Source: an uncultured Eubacteriales bacterium (GTDB taxonomy: Bacteria; Bacillota; Clostridia; TANB77; CAG-508). Taken from it: 64,000 nucleotides of DNA. The translations under genes and the position numbers were made by a program. Below the pieces are notes generated by a model. That model saw only the letters and a list, made by a program, of their open reading frames with translations, was not told where the DNA came from and did not search any database. The stretch spans positions 49,472 to 113,471 of the forward strand of contig CADAHH010000003.1 of assembly GCA_902787685.1 (NCBI GenBank), written 5' to 3'. Below are positions 55,262-64,000 of this stretch, in pieces (position 1 is the stretch's first letter; each line of letters opens with the position of its first letter).

Positions 55262-56434
55262 TTACAGTCTCTTTTCTTGTATATCTTTTATTACATCATA
55301 TTCATTTTTCAATATTTCTATAAAAGTATCTGCAATTTTTGGATCAAATTGTGAACCTTTACATTTTTGAATTTCTGAAATAACACAATCCAATGGTAAA
55401 GCATCTCTATAAGATCGTTTAGAAGTCATTGCATCAAAAGTATCTGCAACTGCTGTAATTCTTGCTAAATAAGGTATTTTTTTACCAGATATTCTATCTG
55501 GATATCCTTTTCCATCATATCTTTCGTGATGATATTTAACAATAGGTATAATGTCTTGAAAAATAGAAGCTGTAGAAAGTATATTTGCACCAATTTCAGG
55601 GTGTTTTTTTATTATTGAGTATTCATATTTAGAAAGACGTCCGTTTTTTTGTAAAATAGAATCTGGAATACCAATTTTGCCAATATCGTGAAATAGTCCA
55701 CCTATCTCCAATTTTTTAAGATCTTCATCAGAAAGACCAAGCTTTTTACCAATTAATACTGAATATGCTGAAACTCTATCAGAATGACCTTTTGTATAAC
55801 TATCTTTTGCTTCAACAGTATGTCTAAGCAATTGAATACTATCTAAATAAGATTGCTCTAATTGTTGATTAGCATTTACTAAATTATTATTAATCTCTTT
55901 TATTCTATTTAATTGATTAACATAGTTTATTCCAGATTCAATTAGTAAAATTAATTGATTAAAATTATTCCATTTTTCACAATATCCCTGAATGTTAAAT
56001 TTTTTTATAAAATCATAAGAAGGAGTAATTTGATTATTATTTGTTAGTAATAATATGTATAAATCATTATCAATATCTCTAATTTCTTCAATAATATTTC
56101 TTTCATATTGTAATGAAGTTGTATAATCAAATATAAGTATATCGAAATGTTCTTGTTTTAAATTATTAAGTGCTAATATTGGATTTGGAGTTCCTGCAAA
56201 ATAGTAGCCGGATTTTTTTAAAAAAATATCAAGAGAATCCAAAATTCCCTGTTCACCAATAACTGCTAAGATTTTTAATTTATTTGTAGTTTTTATATTA
56301 TCTATTTCTTGATAGTATGGTGAAGGCAATTTAAGTATTTGTTTATGTAAAAATGATTTTATAATATAAAACAAAAATAAAGCTAGGAAGAATGCTATTA
56401 TTAACAATAAAGATAAATATTTGAAGTTTAACAC
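55262..56434 (-). CDS. Membrane-anchored HD-GYP domain protein with receiver-like domain
   Basis: A 390-residue protein. One N-terminal membrane helix LSLLLIIAFFLALFLFYIIKSF is followed by a receiver-like domain (about 50-170; KILAVIGEQGILDSLDIFLKK ... DILIFDYTT) whose phosphoacceptor Asp is in FDY. A short coiled coil then leads to an HD-GYP domain (about 205-385) with HSDRVSAYSVLIGKKLGL, HDIGKIGIPDSIL and HHERYDGKGYP, the full GYP triad. HD-GYP enzymes hydrolyse cyclic di-GMP or related dinucleotides; the residues needed are present. No partner kinase is adjacent. Confidence 0.9.
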   Translation of the reverse strand: MLNFKYLSLLLIIAFFLALFLFYIIKSFLHKQILKLPSPYYQEIDNIKTTNKLKILAVIGEQGILDSLDIFLKKSGYYFAGTPNPILALNNLKQEHFDILIFDYTTSLQYERNIIEEIRDIDNDLYILLLTNNNQITPSYDFIKKFNIQGYCEKWNNFNQLILLIESGINYVNQLNRIKEINNNLVNANQQLEQSYLDSIQLLRHTVEAKDSYTKGHSDRVSAYSVLIGKKLGLSDEDLKKLEIGGLFHDIGKIGIPDSILQKNGRLSKYEYSIIKKHPEIGANILSTASIFQDIIPIVKYHHERYDGKGYPDRISGKKIPYLARITAVADTFDAMTSKRSYRDALPLDCVISEIQKCKGSQFDPKIADTFIEILKNEYDVIKDIQEKRL

Positions 56435-56573
56435 AATATAATCTCCTTTATAAACATATTATGTAATTTGCGATTTACACCAGTATATCACAAAAATTAA
56501 AAAAAATCTCTAAAATGTTAGAAAAAGTATAAATTTTTTTTATATGAAAATAATATTCATAGGGTGATTTTTA

Positions 56574-57684
56574 ATGAGAAAAACTGGAGCGACAGTATTA
56601 ATATTAATGTTGATAGGCTTAATAAGTATAATTGCATATAATTTGTATTATATGTATAAAAATATAGATATTCAAAATTCAAATTATAAAACAGAAAAAA
56701 TTGCAGTATCAACAGAAGATATAGAAAATGTGGAAAGTGTTAATAATAACCTTTTAATAGAAGATGTATTAGAAAATACAATCCAAAGTGTAGTAGGAAT
56801 TTCAAGATTAAAAAGTTCAGATGGTTCTATTCTAAAAAATATTTCAAGTGAAGATTTAGGATTAGGGACAGGTATAATAGTAAGTGAAAACGGATATATT
56901 TTAAGCAATAGTCATGTGACAGGAGATAGATTTAGTGTTTGTTATGTGACAATAGATGAAAACACATATAAAGGTTTAGTTGTTTTTAGTGAACCTGATT
57001 TAGATTTGTCAATTGTAAAAGTAAATGCAAATAATTTAAAATCAATAGATTTAGGAGATTCAAGTAAAACAAAAGTAGGAAATAAAGTTTATGCAATAGG
57101 AAATCCTATAGGTTATGAATTTAAGAGAACTGTAACATCAGGCATTATAAGTGCAGTTAATAGAACAATAAAAATTGAAGAAGGAGAAGAGGAAAGTTAT
57201 ATATCAGATTTAATTCAAACAGATGCTACTATTAATCCGGGAAATAGTGGTGGACCATTGATAAATAGTAAAGGTGAAGTAATAGGAATAAATACAGTAA
57301 AAATAACCTCGGCAGAAGGTATTGGTTTTGCAATTCCAATTAATGTTATAAAACCAGTAGTAGAAAGCTTTATACAAAATGGAAAGTTTGAAGAGGCAAC
57401 ACTTGGTATCTATGCATATGACAGTGAAGTAGCTGAATATATGAAACTAAAAAATAAAGGTATATCTGGAATTTATATTTCACAACTATTACCGAATGGA
57501 CCAGCATCAAATGTAGATTTAAAAGAAGGAGATTTAATAATTAGTATTGATAATAAAAGATTAAAAACAATAAATGATTTAAGAGAATACCTATACAGAA
57601 AAGAACCACGGAAATGAAGTTGTATTAAAGATTGTTAGAAATGAAAGAGAAAATGAAATTAATGTGGTGTTGGGAAAGAAGTAA
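56574..57684 (+). CDS. htrA: HtrA/DegP-type serine protease, requires a +1 shift at an in-frame CGG
   Basis: Membrane-anchored trypsin-like protease for envelope quality control. There is one N-terminal helix (VLILMLIGLISIIAYNLYYMY). The catalytic His is in LSNSHVTGD (about 114), Asp in DLDLSIVKV (about 143) and Ser in NPGNSGGPL (about 224). The PDZ domain starts near 280. The frame meets CGG at 57609-57611 after REYLYRKEP and would stop two codons later. Skipping the C gives GNEVVLKIVRNERENEINVVLGKK and a stop at 57682-57684, total 369 residues. This completes the PDZ domain with the expected pattern PG-x-x-V-x-L-x-V-x-R. The unshifted product lacks the last PDZ strands. Confidence 0.88.
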
Positions 57685-57707
57685 GAAATATAAACATGTA
57701 TAGAAAA

Positions 57708-57731
57708 TGTAGGGGCGATTTTAATCGCCCG
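57708..57731. repeat. GGGGCGATTTTAATCGCCC repeat, copy 4
   Basis: Same unit as those at 34991, 35369 and 35474; 24 bases after the end of htrA, where it could terminate transcription. Confidence 0.85.
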
Positions 57732-57816
57732 CAAAATGAAAAAATATTATAAAAATATGGTATTTTAAAATTAAAAGTGATATAATTTGAAAAAAATCAC
57801 AAGGGAGGAATTGAAA

Positions 57817-59217
57817 TTGGAAGAAAATTTAGAAAAAAAATTACTTGATGAAAAAAAATCAGGATGGTTAGATACTGATGATGAAAAGTTTGGAAAGATT
57901 TTTGATTTTTGTAATGGTTATATGGAATTTTTAAACCGTTCAAAAACAGAAAGAGAATTTGCATATAATGCAAAACAACTTGCTGAAGAAAATGGATTTG
58001 TAGACATTAACAAAGTTGAAAAATTAAATCCAGGAGATAAAGTTTATTATGTTAATAGAGAAAAAAGCATGTATATGGCTATTATTGGAAAACAAAAATT
58101 AGAAAATGGTCTCCATATTATAGGTGCACACATTGATTCTCCTAGACTTGATTTAAAACCAAATCCAATCTATGAAGATGGAGAACTTGCATATTTTAAC
58201 ACTCATTATTATGGGGGAATAAAAAAATATCAATGGACAACTATTCCATTAAGTATACATGGAGTTATAGTTAAGTCAAATGGAGAAAAAATAACAATAA
58301 ATATTGGTGAAGATGAAAATGATCCTATTTTTACAATCACAGATTTATTACCACATTTAGCAAAAGATCAAGCAAATAAAAAACTTGGAGAAGCAATTGA
58401 AGGTGAAAATTTAGACTTATTAATTGGAAGTATTCCAGTTTTAGATGATAAAGCTAAACAAAAAGTTAAATTAAATATTCTTAAAATATTAAATGAAAAA
58501 TATGGAATTACAGAAAAGGATTTTGTAAGTTCAGAATTAGAGCTTGTTCCAGCTTTTAAAGCACGTTCTTTAGGATTTGATTATGGAATGGTTGCAGGAT
58601 ATGGGCAAGATGATAAAGTATGTAGCTATACAGCTTTAAAAGCATTAATGGAAATCAACAATCCAGAAAAAACTGCAATTTGTATACTTTCAGATAAAGA
58701 AGAAATTGGAAGTATGGGAAATACTGGAATGGAATCACATGTTTTTGACTATTTTATTTCAGAGCTTTTAAATAAAACAGGAGAAAACAGAGTAAATCTT
58801 TTAGATAAAGTATTTTGCTATTCTAAAATGTTATCATCTGATGTAGATGCTGGTTTTGACCCATTATATGCACAAGTATCAGATACCAATAATGCGGGAT
58901 TTTTATCAAAAGGAATTAGTTTAAATAAATACACAGGAGCTAGAGGAAAATCTGGTGCATCAGATGCAAACGCTGAATATGTAGCTTGGGTAAGAAATTT
59001 ATTTGAAACAAATAATATAAAATATCAAGTTGCAGAACTTGGAAAAGTTGATATAGGGGGAGGAGGAACTATTGCATATATTTTAGCAAACAAAGGAGTA
59101 GATGTAATAGATTGTGGAGTTCCTGTTCTTTCAATGCATGCACCATATGAGGTTACAAGTAAATTTGATGTTTATGAGGCATATAGAGCATACAAGGCTT
59201 TTTGGGAAAAAGATTAA
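57817..59217 (+). CDS. apeA: M18-family aminopeptidase
   Basis: Zinc aminopeptidase for N-terminal residue removal in the cytosol. TTG 57817 (or TTG 57811) is preferred as start since AAGGGAGG lies just before; the frame extends further up without signal. About 466 residues. Metal ligands and catalytic residues lie in IGAHIDSPRLDLKPNP (His), GYGQDDKVCSYTAL (Asp), LSDKEEIGSMGNTGMESH (Glu pair), LSSDVDAGFDP (Asp) and the C-terminal VLSMHAPYEV (His). The long form with a TET-like insertion matches clostridial M18 peptidases. Confidence 0.93.
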   Translation: MEENLEKKLLDEKKSGWLDTDDEKFGKIFDFCNGYMEFLNRSKTEREFAYNAKQLAEENGFVDINKVEKLNPGDKVYYVNREKSMYMAIIGKQKLENGLHIIGAHIDSPRLDLKPNPIYEDGELAYFNTHYYGGIKKYQWTTIPLSIHGVIVKSNGEKITINIGEDENDPIFTITDLLPHLAKDQANKKLGEAIEGENLDLLIGSIPVLDDKAKQKVKLNILKILNEKYGITEKDFVSSELELVPAFKARSLGFDYGMVAGYGQDDKVCSYTALKALMEINNPEKTAICILSDKEEIGSMGNTGMESHVFDYFISELLNKTGENRVNLLDKVFCYSKMLSSDVDAGFDPLYAQVSDTNNAGFLSKGISLNKYTGARGKSGASDANAEYVAWVRNLFETNNIKYQVAELGKVDIGGGGTIAYILANKGVDVIDCGVPVLSMHAPYEVTSKFDVYEAYRAYKAFWEKD

Positions 59218-59273
59218 AATTGTATTGACAACATTTTTTGAATGTGATACAAAAAAACTAGGAGGTGAAAAAA

Positions 59274-59876
59274 ATGGATTTACATATGGATAAAATTTCA
59301 GTACAACATGGACTTGAAACTATGAGGGACTTATATCCAAGGTTTAATGAAAAGCTAGAAAGTGCAAACACAATAATTAGAAATATGGCAACTTATTGGA
59401 GTGGTCATAATTTTGAATTGATTTATACTGATTGGAATAATTCTGTGAAAGTTAATAATGAAATTCTAAATGATTTGTCTGTTGCAATCAATAAAAATTC
59501 AAATGCATTTTTTATTTATACAACTGCAGATAAAGCTCCAGTTGAGCCAGTACAACAAACACCAGCAGTTTTAGATGAAGTTATTCCTGATAATAATACA
59601 AATGTTTCAAATATGAATACAGAAAGATTACAAACAGATTTAACTCAACTATCTGGCGACCTACAATTTGCACTTACATTAGGAGACGAATTAATTCAAA
59701 CTGCATTAAATATTGAATGGAATTCAAGTGATGCATTACCAAGATTAAAACTTAACTTATTTAAGAACAAAGATTTAATGGACGAAAATTTAAAAAGAAT
59801 AATTGATAATGTAACAGCAAATCTTGAAGAAGTAATTAAAACCAATATTAATGCAGAAGAAAGTGTTGAAGGATAA
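59274..59876 (+). CDS. WXG100-like protein with two tandem helical-hairpin modules, likely T7SS substrate
   Basis: A 200-residue cytosolic-looking protein from ATG 59274, 8 bases after AGGAGG; the in-frame GTG at 59265 is too close to the ribosome site. The first module (about 1-95) has the helix-turn-helix with YWSG (about 45), a W-x-G turn. The second (about 110-195) has a comparable helical pair with the turn EWNSSDA. A Pro/Val/Asn linker joins them. There is no signal peptide. It is first in the cluster that ends with essC, so a substrate or substrate-partner role is inferred from fold and context. Confidence 0.65.
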   Translation: MDLHMDKISVQHGLETMRDLYPRFNEKLESANTIIRNMATYWSGHNFELIYTDWNNSVKVNNEILNDLSVAINKNSNAFFIYTTADKAPVEPVQQTPAVLDEVIPDNNTNVSNMNTERLQTDLTQLSGDLQFALTLGDELIQTALNIEWNSSDALPRLKLNLFKNKDLMDENLKRIIDNVTANLEEVIKTNINAEESVEG

Positions 59877-59932
59877 TGATAAAATGCATTTTCTACAATA
59901 TATTAAAATATTGAAGAAAATGCATTTTATGG
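59877..59932 (+). terminator. Hairpin terminator inside the T7SS cluster
   Basis: ATAAAATGCATTTTCT..CAATAT and ATATTG..AGAAAATGCATTTTAT arms right after the WXG-like gene; partial readthrough into the next gene is possible. Confidence 0.75.
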
Positions 59933-59973
59933 TAGTAGTCTAAAATAAAAAGATAAAGGAGCAACTAGAAATT

Positions 59974-60882
59974 ATGGATAACGAAATAATAGATGTTCAT
60001 ACACAATATAGTGGTAAGATTTGTTCGCCATTGATATCTTCAACTGATAATTTAAATGGAGCTAAGTCACTTTTAGCAAATATCAGCATTCCTACAGAGT
60101 TTGGTAAGGCAGACATTGATAATGCAACTGATGAAATTCCAAAGACTATAATAAGTATTAATGATACACTAGGAGAAATTGATGAATGTGTAAGAAATAT
60201 GGATAATGCAGAGCTAGAAATTTTATCTCTACGATATCAGAGTCTACAAGAAGAACTAAAAAAAGATGTTTCTGCTGATATTGGAGGATATAGTGAAGAA
60301 GATGGAATTGATAGACAAGAAGTGTTGATGGATGTTATTGAAGTTACTGGAGTTGATAATTGGGCTAGAATGGATGAAAGAGCAAAAAAAATTATTTTAA
60401 ATGCGGAATATATTCATAGATACATGGAAATGAAAGAACATCCATATGAGTATTGTGTTTTTGGAAATAATGAATTTGAAGAGCATAGTAGAGATGAAAA
60501 TGATATTAAACATGGACTTGATAAAACATTTGAAGAATCAAAACATAACAAACATAACACCTGTTGCGCTACTTATGTGTCATGGGTTTTAGAAGATGCG
60601 GGATTACTAACAAGAGATGAATATCAAGAGGGAGCAGACAATTTACAAACCGTTTTAAGAAAAAATGGATGGCAAGAAATAAAAAATGAAGAAGATTTGC
60701 AACCAGGTGATATTTTAGGATATAAAAGCCATGTTGAAATATATGCGGGAAGAGATGCAGAAGGAAAGAAAATCATATATAATGCAGGAAGTGGTGATTG
60801 GGTACGAGATGAAGGGCCAAATTCACGTAAAAAAGAAAAGGACTTTGTAAGAGCATTTCGCATTCCTGCAACTGATAACTGA
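59974..60882 (+). CDS. Putative T7SS-exported peptidoglycan hydrolase with NlpC/P60-like C-terminus
   Basis: A 302-residue protein without signal peptide. The N-terminal half (about 1-130) is helical and LXG/WXG-like (DNLNGAKSLLANISIPTEFGKADIDNATDEIP). The C-terminal half (about 165-300) carries a Cys-His hydrolase pattern: Cys in HNTCCATYVSWVLEDAG (about 191-192), then LQPGDILGYKSHVEIYAGRDAEGKKIIYNAGSG with the His (about 252) and a polar third residue. This arrangement fits NlpC/P60 or CHAP-type peptidases that cut peptidoglycan. AAAGGAGCAACTAGAAATT precedes the ATG. In a T7SS cluster such an enzyme could open the wall for the secretion machine or act as an effector. Confidence 0.75.
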   Translation: MDNEIIDVHTQYSGKICSPLISSTDNLNGAKSLLANISIPTEFGKADIDNATDEIPKTIISINDTLGEIDECVRNMDNAELEILSLRYQSLQEELKKDVSADIGGYSEEDGIDRQEVLMDVIEVTGVDNWARMDERAKKIILNAEYIHRYMEMKEHPYEYCVFGNNEFEEHSRDENDIKHGLDKTFEESKHNKHNTCCATYVSWVLEDAGLLTRDEYQEGADNLQTVLRKNGWQEIKNEEDLQPGDILGYKSHVEIYAGRDAEGKKIIYNAGSGDWVRDEGPNSRKKEKDFVRAFRIPATDN

Positions 60883-60897
60883 TAAAGGAGGGTAAAA

Positions 60898-61368
60898 ATG
60901 TCACAGTGGACAGCAATAACAGCTCTTCAAGCTGAACTCAATAGAGTAATCAATGATATTGAAGTATCATTACGTCAAATAAAAATAGTAAGAGATAAAA
61001 TAGAGGAATTAACAAATAAAATAAAACAATATGAAGATATGATAAATGAATTGAATTCAGCAAGTTCAAAAGCAAATAATGCACAATCTAATGTTAATTT
61101 ATCAGCAAATATATTTTATTTATTAGGTTCATCAAATAGTTTAGGAAAATGTACTAATAGTATTACTGGTATTTCTGGAAGAATAAGTTCAATTATTTCT
61201 TCAATAACAACAGCAATAAAAAATGCTACTAAAAAAAAATTAGAGCTTGAAGAGGAAAAAAATAAATATTTAAAACAAGAAGAAATATTAAGTAATCATA
61301 TACAATCATTATATGAAGCAGAAAGAAATCTAAGTGCACAAATTGAACAACTTAAAGCATCGTTATAA
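60898..61368 (+). CDS. DUF5082-like helical protein of the T7SS cluster
   Basis: A 156-residue protein without signal peptide; two long coiled-coil helices (about 5-60 and 110-155) flank a Ser/Asn/Gly-rich hinge. It resembles YwqH/DUF5082-type small partners often found beside LXG proteins of Gram-positive T7SS. The ATG is 7 bases behind AAAGGAGGG, and the gene lies 15 bases after the hydrolase gene, so the two are co-expressed. A chaperone or co-secreted partner role is inferred. Confidence 0.65.
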   Translation: MSQWTAITALQAELNRVINDIEVSLRQIKIVRDKIEELTNKIKQYEDMINELNSASSKANNAQSNVNLSANIFYLLGSSNSLGKCTNSITGISGRISSIISSITTAIKNATKKKLELEEEKNKYLKQEEILSNHIQSLYEAERNLSAQIEQLKASL

Positions 61369-61624
61369 TAGGATATAAGTTAACTTATATTCTTTTTTTT
61401 TTTTATTTATAGAAATCCTACGGAAATTAAGGTTCTATAGAGTATAGAGTTCTTTTTAACAAAGTTTTTATTAAAATGTAACTAAAATTTAATATAAATG
61501 TAATATAACAATTAAGTCTGCGGAAATAGAGAAAACCATTGATAGTAATTTAATAAGGGCTTGAAAATAATAATAATATGTTTAATAATAATTATAAATA
61601 TCTAAATATAAAGGAGGGTACATT
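61369..61624 (+). other. Spacer with terminator before essC
   Basis: The palindrome GATATAAGTTAACTTATATTC followed by a run of T residues at 61374-61404 is a terminator. The remaining 220 bases have no coding frame; AAAGGAGGG at 61610-61618 is the essC ribosome site. Confidence 0.65.
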
Positions 61625-64000
61625 TTGCTAGTAACTCTAATAGGAAAAAAATCTATACACACTATAAAACTACCTCAAACTCCACTTGGTAATTATTGGA
61701 TAAGCGATAAAAGTGGAGAGACAGAAAAAAAACTGATAAATATAGAGGGAAAAGACGAAAATTGGCAAATTGTAACAAACAATAAAGTTAAGGCCATTAA
61801 TCCCAAAGCATTAAATATAGAAAATGATATAATTAAAATATCACCTGAAACAGAGATAACTACACAAAGAATTATATTAAAAGAAAACAACATGTATGGG
61901 GTTTGTATTGGAGGATTTGATAATTTTTATATTATTTATTGTTCGCCTATATTTGAAAATGATTTAATTAAGTTAACAGTCAAGAATACTCAAGAAATAT
62001 TTATTGGTAAGGGCGAGAAAAACCATATTGTTTATAATAATAAGCTTGTAGCAAATACACATGCACGTATATTTATTGACAGTAATGAATTATATTTAGA
62101 AAACTTTGATAAAAAATTTGGAACATGTGTAAATAATAAAATGGTATCAAATGAGATAATCAAATTATATAATGGTGATAAAATATTTATTATGGGTTTG
62201 ACAATTATAATTATGGGACAAGATATAATTATAAATAATCCTTCAAATAATATGAAATATAATAATAATTATTTATCTTTGAATGAGGATAAGCACAACA
62301 TTGATATTGTGAAAAATATTAATGATGAAGAAGAGGAAATATATGAAGATAATTATTTTACTCGTTCACCACGTATTATAAACAGAATAAAAAAAGAAGT
62401 TGTTAAAATTGATGCTCCACCACAGATAGAAAGCAAAGAAGAGACCCCAATGATGCTTGTTCTTGGATCTACATTATCAATGGGTGCTATGATTTTAATA
62501 TCAGGAACAAGGACATTGGATAGTCAGATTAATTCAAAACAATCTAGTAAACAAATGATATTTCAAATTGCTATTATTCTTCTTATGCTTTTAGGTATGA
62601 TACTTATACCGATTCTAAATGTTAAATATAATAAAAAGAAGAAGAAAAAATATGAAGAGAAAAGGCAACAAAGATATAAAGAATATATTGATTCAAAAAT
62701 TGAAATTATCGATGAAGCTATGTATAATCAGAGGGAAATTCTATTAGAAAATAATCTTTCAACCGAAAAATGTCAAAAGTTAATTTTAGATAAAGATAAA
62801 AAGCTTTGGGAAAGAAAACTTGAAGATGAAGATTTTTTAACTGTTAGATTAGGAATAGGAGATGTGCCATTAGAAATAGATATTAGATATCCAGAAGAAA
62901 GATTTATGATGGAAGATGATAACTTAATAGATATATTAAATAGTGTAGCAAAAAAATCAAAAATATTACAAAGAGCACCTATTAAGTTTTCGTTAATGGA
63001 ACATAGATTTTCTGCAATTATTTCACATGATGAGGAATTAAGAAAAAAATATTTGGAAAATATTTTGATTCAGCTCATAGCATTGCAAAGCTATGATGAC
63101 TTAAAACTTGTTTTTTTATTAAAAGAAGATAAACAAGAAAAATGGGAAGAACTTAAAATGCTTCCATATTTTTGGAATGAAAATAAAAAAATTAGATTTT
63201 TTGCGGACAGTTACAATGATATGGAAAAAGTATCAAAGTATTTAGAAGAAATTGCAAAACAACGAATTGAAGAAATAGAGGAAAAAAAATATGATAATGG
63301 TCATAGAGTCTTTAAACCATATTATTTAATTATTACAGATGATTATAAGCATATTGAGAATTTAAGAATTATTCAAGAAATACTAAAAGAAAAAGAAAAT
63401 ATTGGATTTGGATTATTATCTTTATCAGACAATGTGAACCAATTACCAAATGAAAATCAAAGCTTTATAAATTTAGAGGATAAAGAAGGTCAAATTTTTG
63501 AAAATGAAATAACAGAAGATAGTTTAAAAACATTCAAATTTAATTTAATTGATAATTTGAAACTTAATGAAATTACAGCAATATTGGCCAATATACCTAT
63601 AAAATACGATATGCAAGGAAAAAGTGGTTTGCCAAGTAGTTATAATTTTCTTGAAATGTATGATGTAGGATTAATAGAACAATTAAATGTATTAGAAAGA
63701 TGGAACAAAAATGATTCAACTTTATCATTAGAGGCACCTATAGGAATTGATTCTGCTGGTAGACTAATTGGCTTAGATATTCACGAAAAATTTCATGGAC
63801 CACATGGATTAATTGCTGGAAGCACTGGCTCTGGAAAGTCTGAATTTATTATAACTTATATACTTTCTATGGCAATTAATTATAATCCAAATGATGTTGC
63901 ATTTGTATTAATAGATTATAAAGGAGGAGGACTGGCTGGAGCATTCCAAAAAGGAAATATTAAATTACCTCATTTGGTTGGAACAATAACAAATATTGAT
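61625..64000 (+). CDS. essC: EssC-type T7SS motor ATPase with N-terminal FHA domains, cut by window edge
   Basis: First 792 residues of the FtsK/SpoIIIE-type ATPase that drives Firmicutes type VII secretion. TTG 61625 is used, 7 bases after AAAGGAGGG. The N-terminal FHA-like tandem (about 1-200) includes IFIGKGEKNHIVYNNKLVANTHARIF. Two membrane helices lie at about 275-295 and 312-335 (MMLVLGSTLSMGAMILISG; FQIAIILLMLLGMILIPIL). A degenerate linker domain follows, then the first ATPase domain with Walker A AGSTGSGKSEF (about 727-737) and VLIDYKGGGLAG. The remaining ATPase domains lie beyond the window. A frame without breaks and a family-typical order make the call firm. Confidence 0.94.
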   Translation, partial: MLVTLIGKKSIHTIKLPQTPLGNYWISDKSGETEKKLINIEGKDENWQIVTNNKVKAINPKALNIENDIIKISPETEITTQRIILKENNMYGVCIGGFDNFYIIYCSPIFENDLIKLTVKNTQEIFIGKGEKNHIVYNNKLVANTHARIFIDSNELYLENFDKKFGTCVNNKMVSNEIIKLYNGDKIFIMGLTIIIMGQDIIINNPSNNMKYNNNYLSLNEDKHNIDIVKNINDEEEEIYEDNYFTRSPRIINRIKKEVVKIDAPPQIESKEETPMMLVLGSTLSMGAMILISGTRTLDSQINSKQSSKQMIFQIAIILLMLLGMILIPILNVKYNKKKKKKYEEKRQQRYKEYIDSKIEIIDEAMYNQREILLENNLSTEKCQKLILDKDKKLWERKLEDEDFLTVRLGIGDVPLEIDIRYPEERFMMEDDNLIDILNSVAKKSKILQRAPIKFSLMEHRFSAIISHDEELRKKYLENILIQLIALQSYDDLKLVFLLKEDKQEKWEELKMLPYFWNENKKIRFFADSYNDMEKVSKYLEEIAKQRIEEIEEKKYDNGHRVFKPYYLIITDDYKHIENLRIIQEILKEKENIGFGLLSLSDNVNQLPNENQSFINLEDKEGQIFENEITEDSLKTFKFNLIDNLKLNEITAILANIPIKYDMQGKSGLPSSYNFLEMYDVGLIEQLNVLERWNKNDSTLSLEAPIGIDSAGRLIGLDIHEKFHGPHGLIAGSTGSGKSEFIITYILSMAINYNPNDVAFVLIDYKGGGLAGAFQKGNIKLPHLVGTITNID

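Overview
The window is the replication-origin region of a very AT-rich, Gram-positive-type bacterium, most likely an uncultured gut-type member of the Clostridia. The evidence is the order mnmG-mnmE-jag-yidC-yidD-rnpA-rpmH / oriC / dnaA-dnaN-recF-gyrB-...-gyrA, heavy use of Lys, Ile and Asn codons, AGA as the main Arg codon, Firmicutes-type DnaD/DnaI replication proteins, CnaB/sortase surface proteins and a Firmicutes type VII secretion gene cluster.

Layout. 1-6.3 kb (minus strand): tRNA modification, membrane insertion and RNase P genes. 6.3-8.8 kb: bipartite oriC around dnaA, with DnaA boxes and a DnaA-trio-like unwinding element. 8.8-13.7 kb: dnaN, recF, gyrB. 14.6-20.9 kb: material between gyrB and gyrA, namely half of a type IV secretion (T4SS) module (VirB4 in two parts, a P-loop protein, an unknown protein), a HigBA-type toxin-antitoxin pair and an MFS transporter. 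21.2-23.7 kb: gyrA. 23.8-34.4 kb: cell-surface region with a giant pilin-like protein ending in a diversity-type lectin domain, a sortase, a sortase-type substrate, a 1789-residue CnaB/VWA adhesin and an HExxH protein. 34.5-39.8 kb: VanW protein, carbohydrate-binding protein, SDR enzyme, HNH remnant and four tRNAs, one of them split by a group I intron. 39.9-43.4 kb: the other half of the T4SS (VirD4, pilin-like, VirB6-like, PrgI). 43.5-47 kb: two RelB/YoeB loci (one decayed), DnaD and DnaI. 47-59.2 kb: housekeeping genes (CapA, ABC-F, dGTPase-like, Tex, HD-GYP, HtrA, M18 peptidase). 59.3-64 kb: type VII secretion genes ending in a partial essC.

The most striking signal is translational. Reading the intact genes by eye I found no in-frame CGG codon. 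The five places where CGG is in frame are the +1 disruptions of rnpA, an MFS gene, the VirB6-like gene, htrA and a yoeB remnant. Each is CGG followed by A, and the correct downstream frame is regained exactly by skipping the C and reading GGA, or by reading CGGA as one codon. rnpA is normally essential. This looks like a codon that has left the triplet code and acts as a +1 recoding site or quadruplet codon, although sequencing error must be excluded.

Other unusual signals: three T4SS genes that seem to start at ATA behind strong ribosome binding sites; the T4SS operon split between two loci; a group I intron directly after the anticodon of tRNA-Thr; and a rich set of 70-200 bp palindromic (MITE-like) intergenic elements, one pair of which brackets recF-gyrB in inverted orientation.
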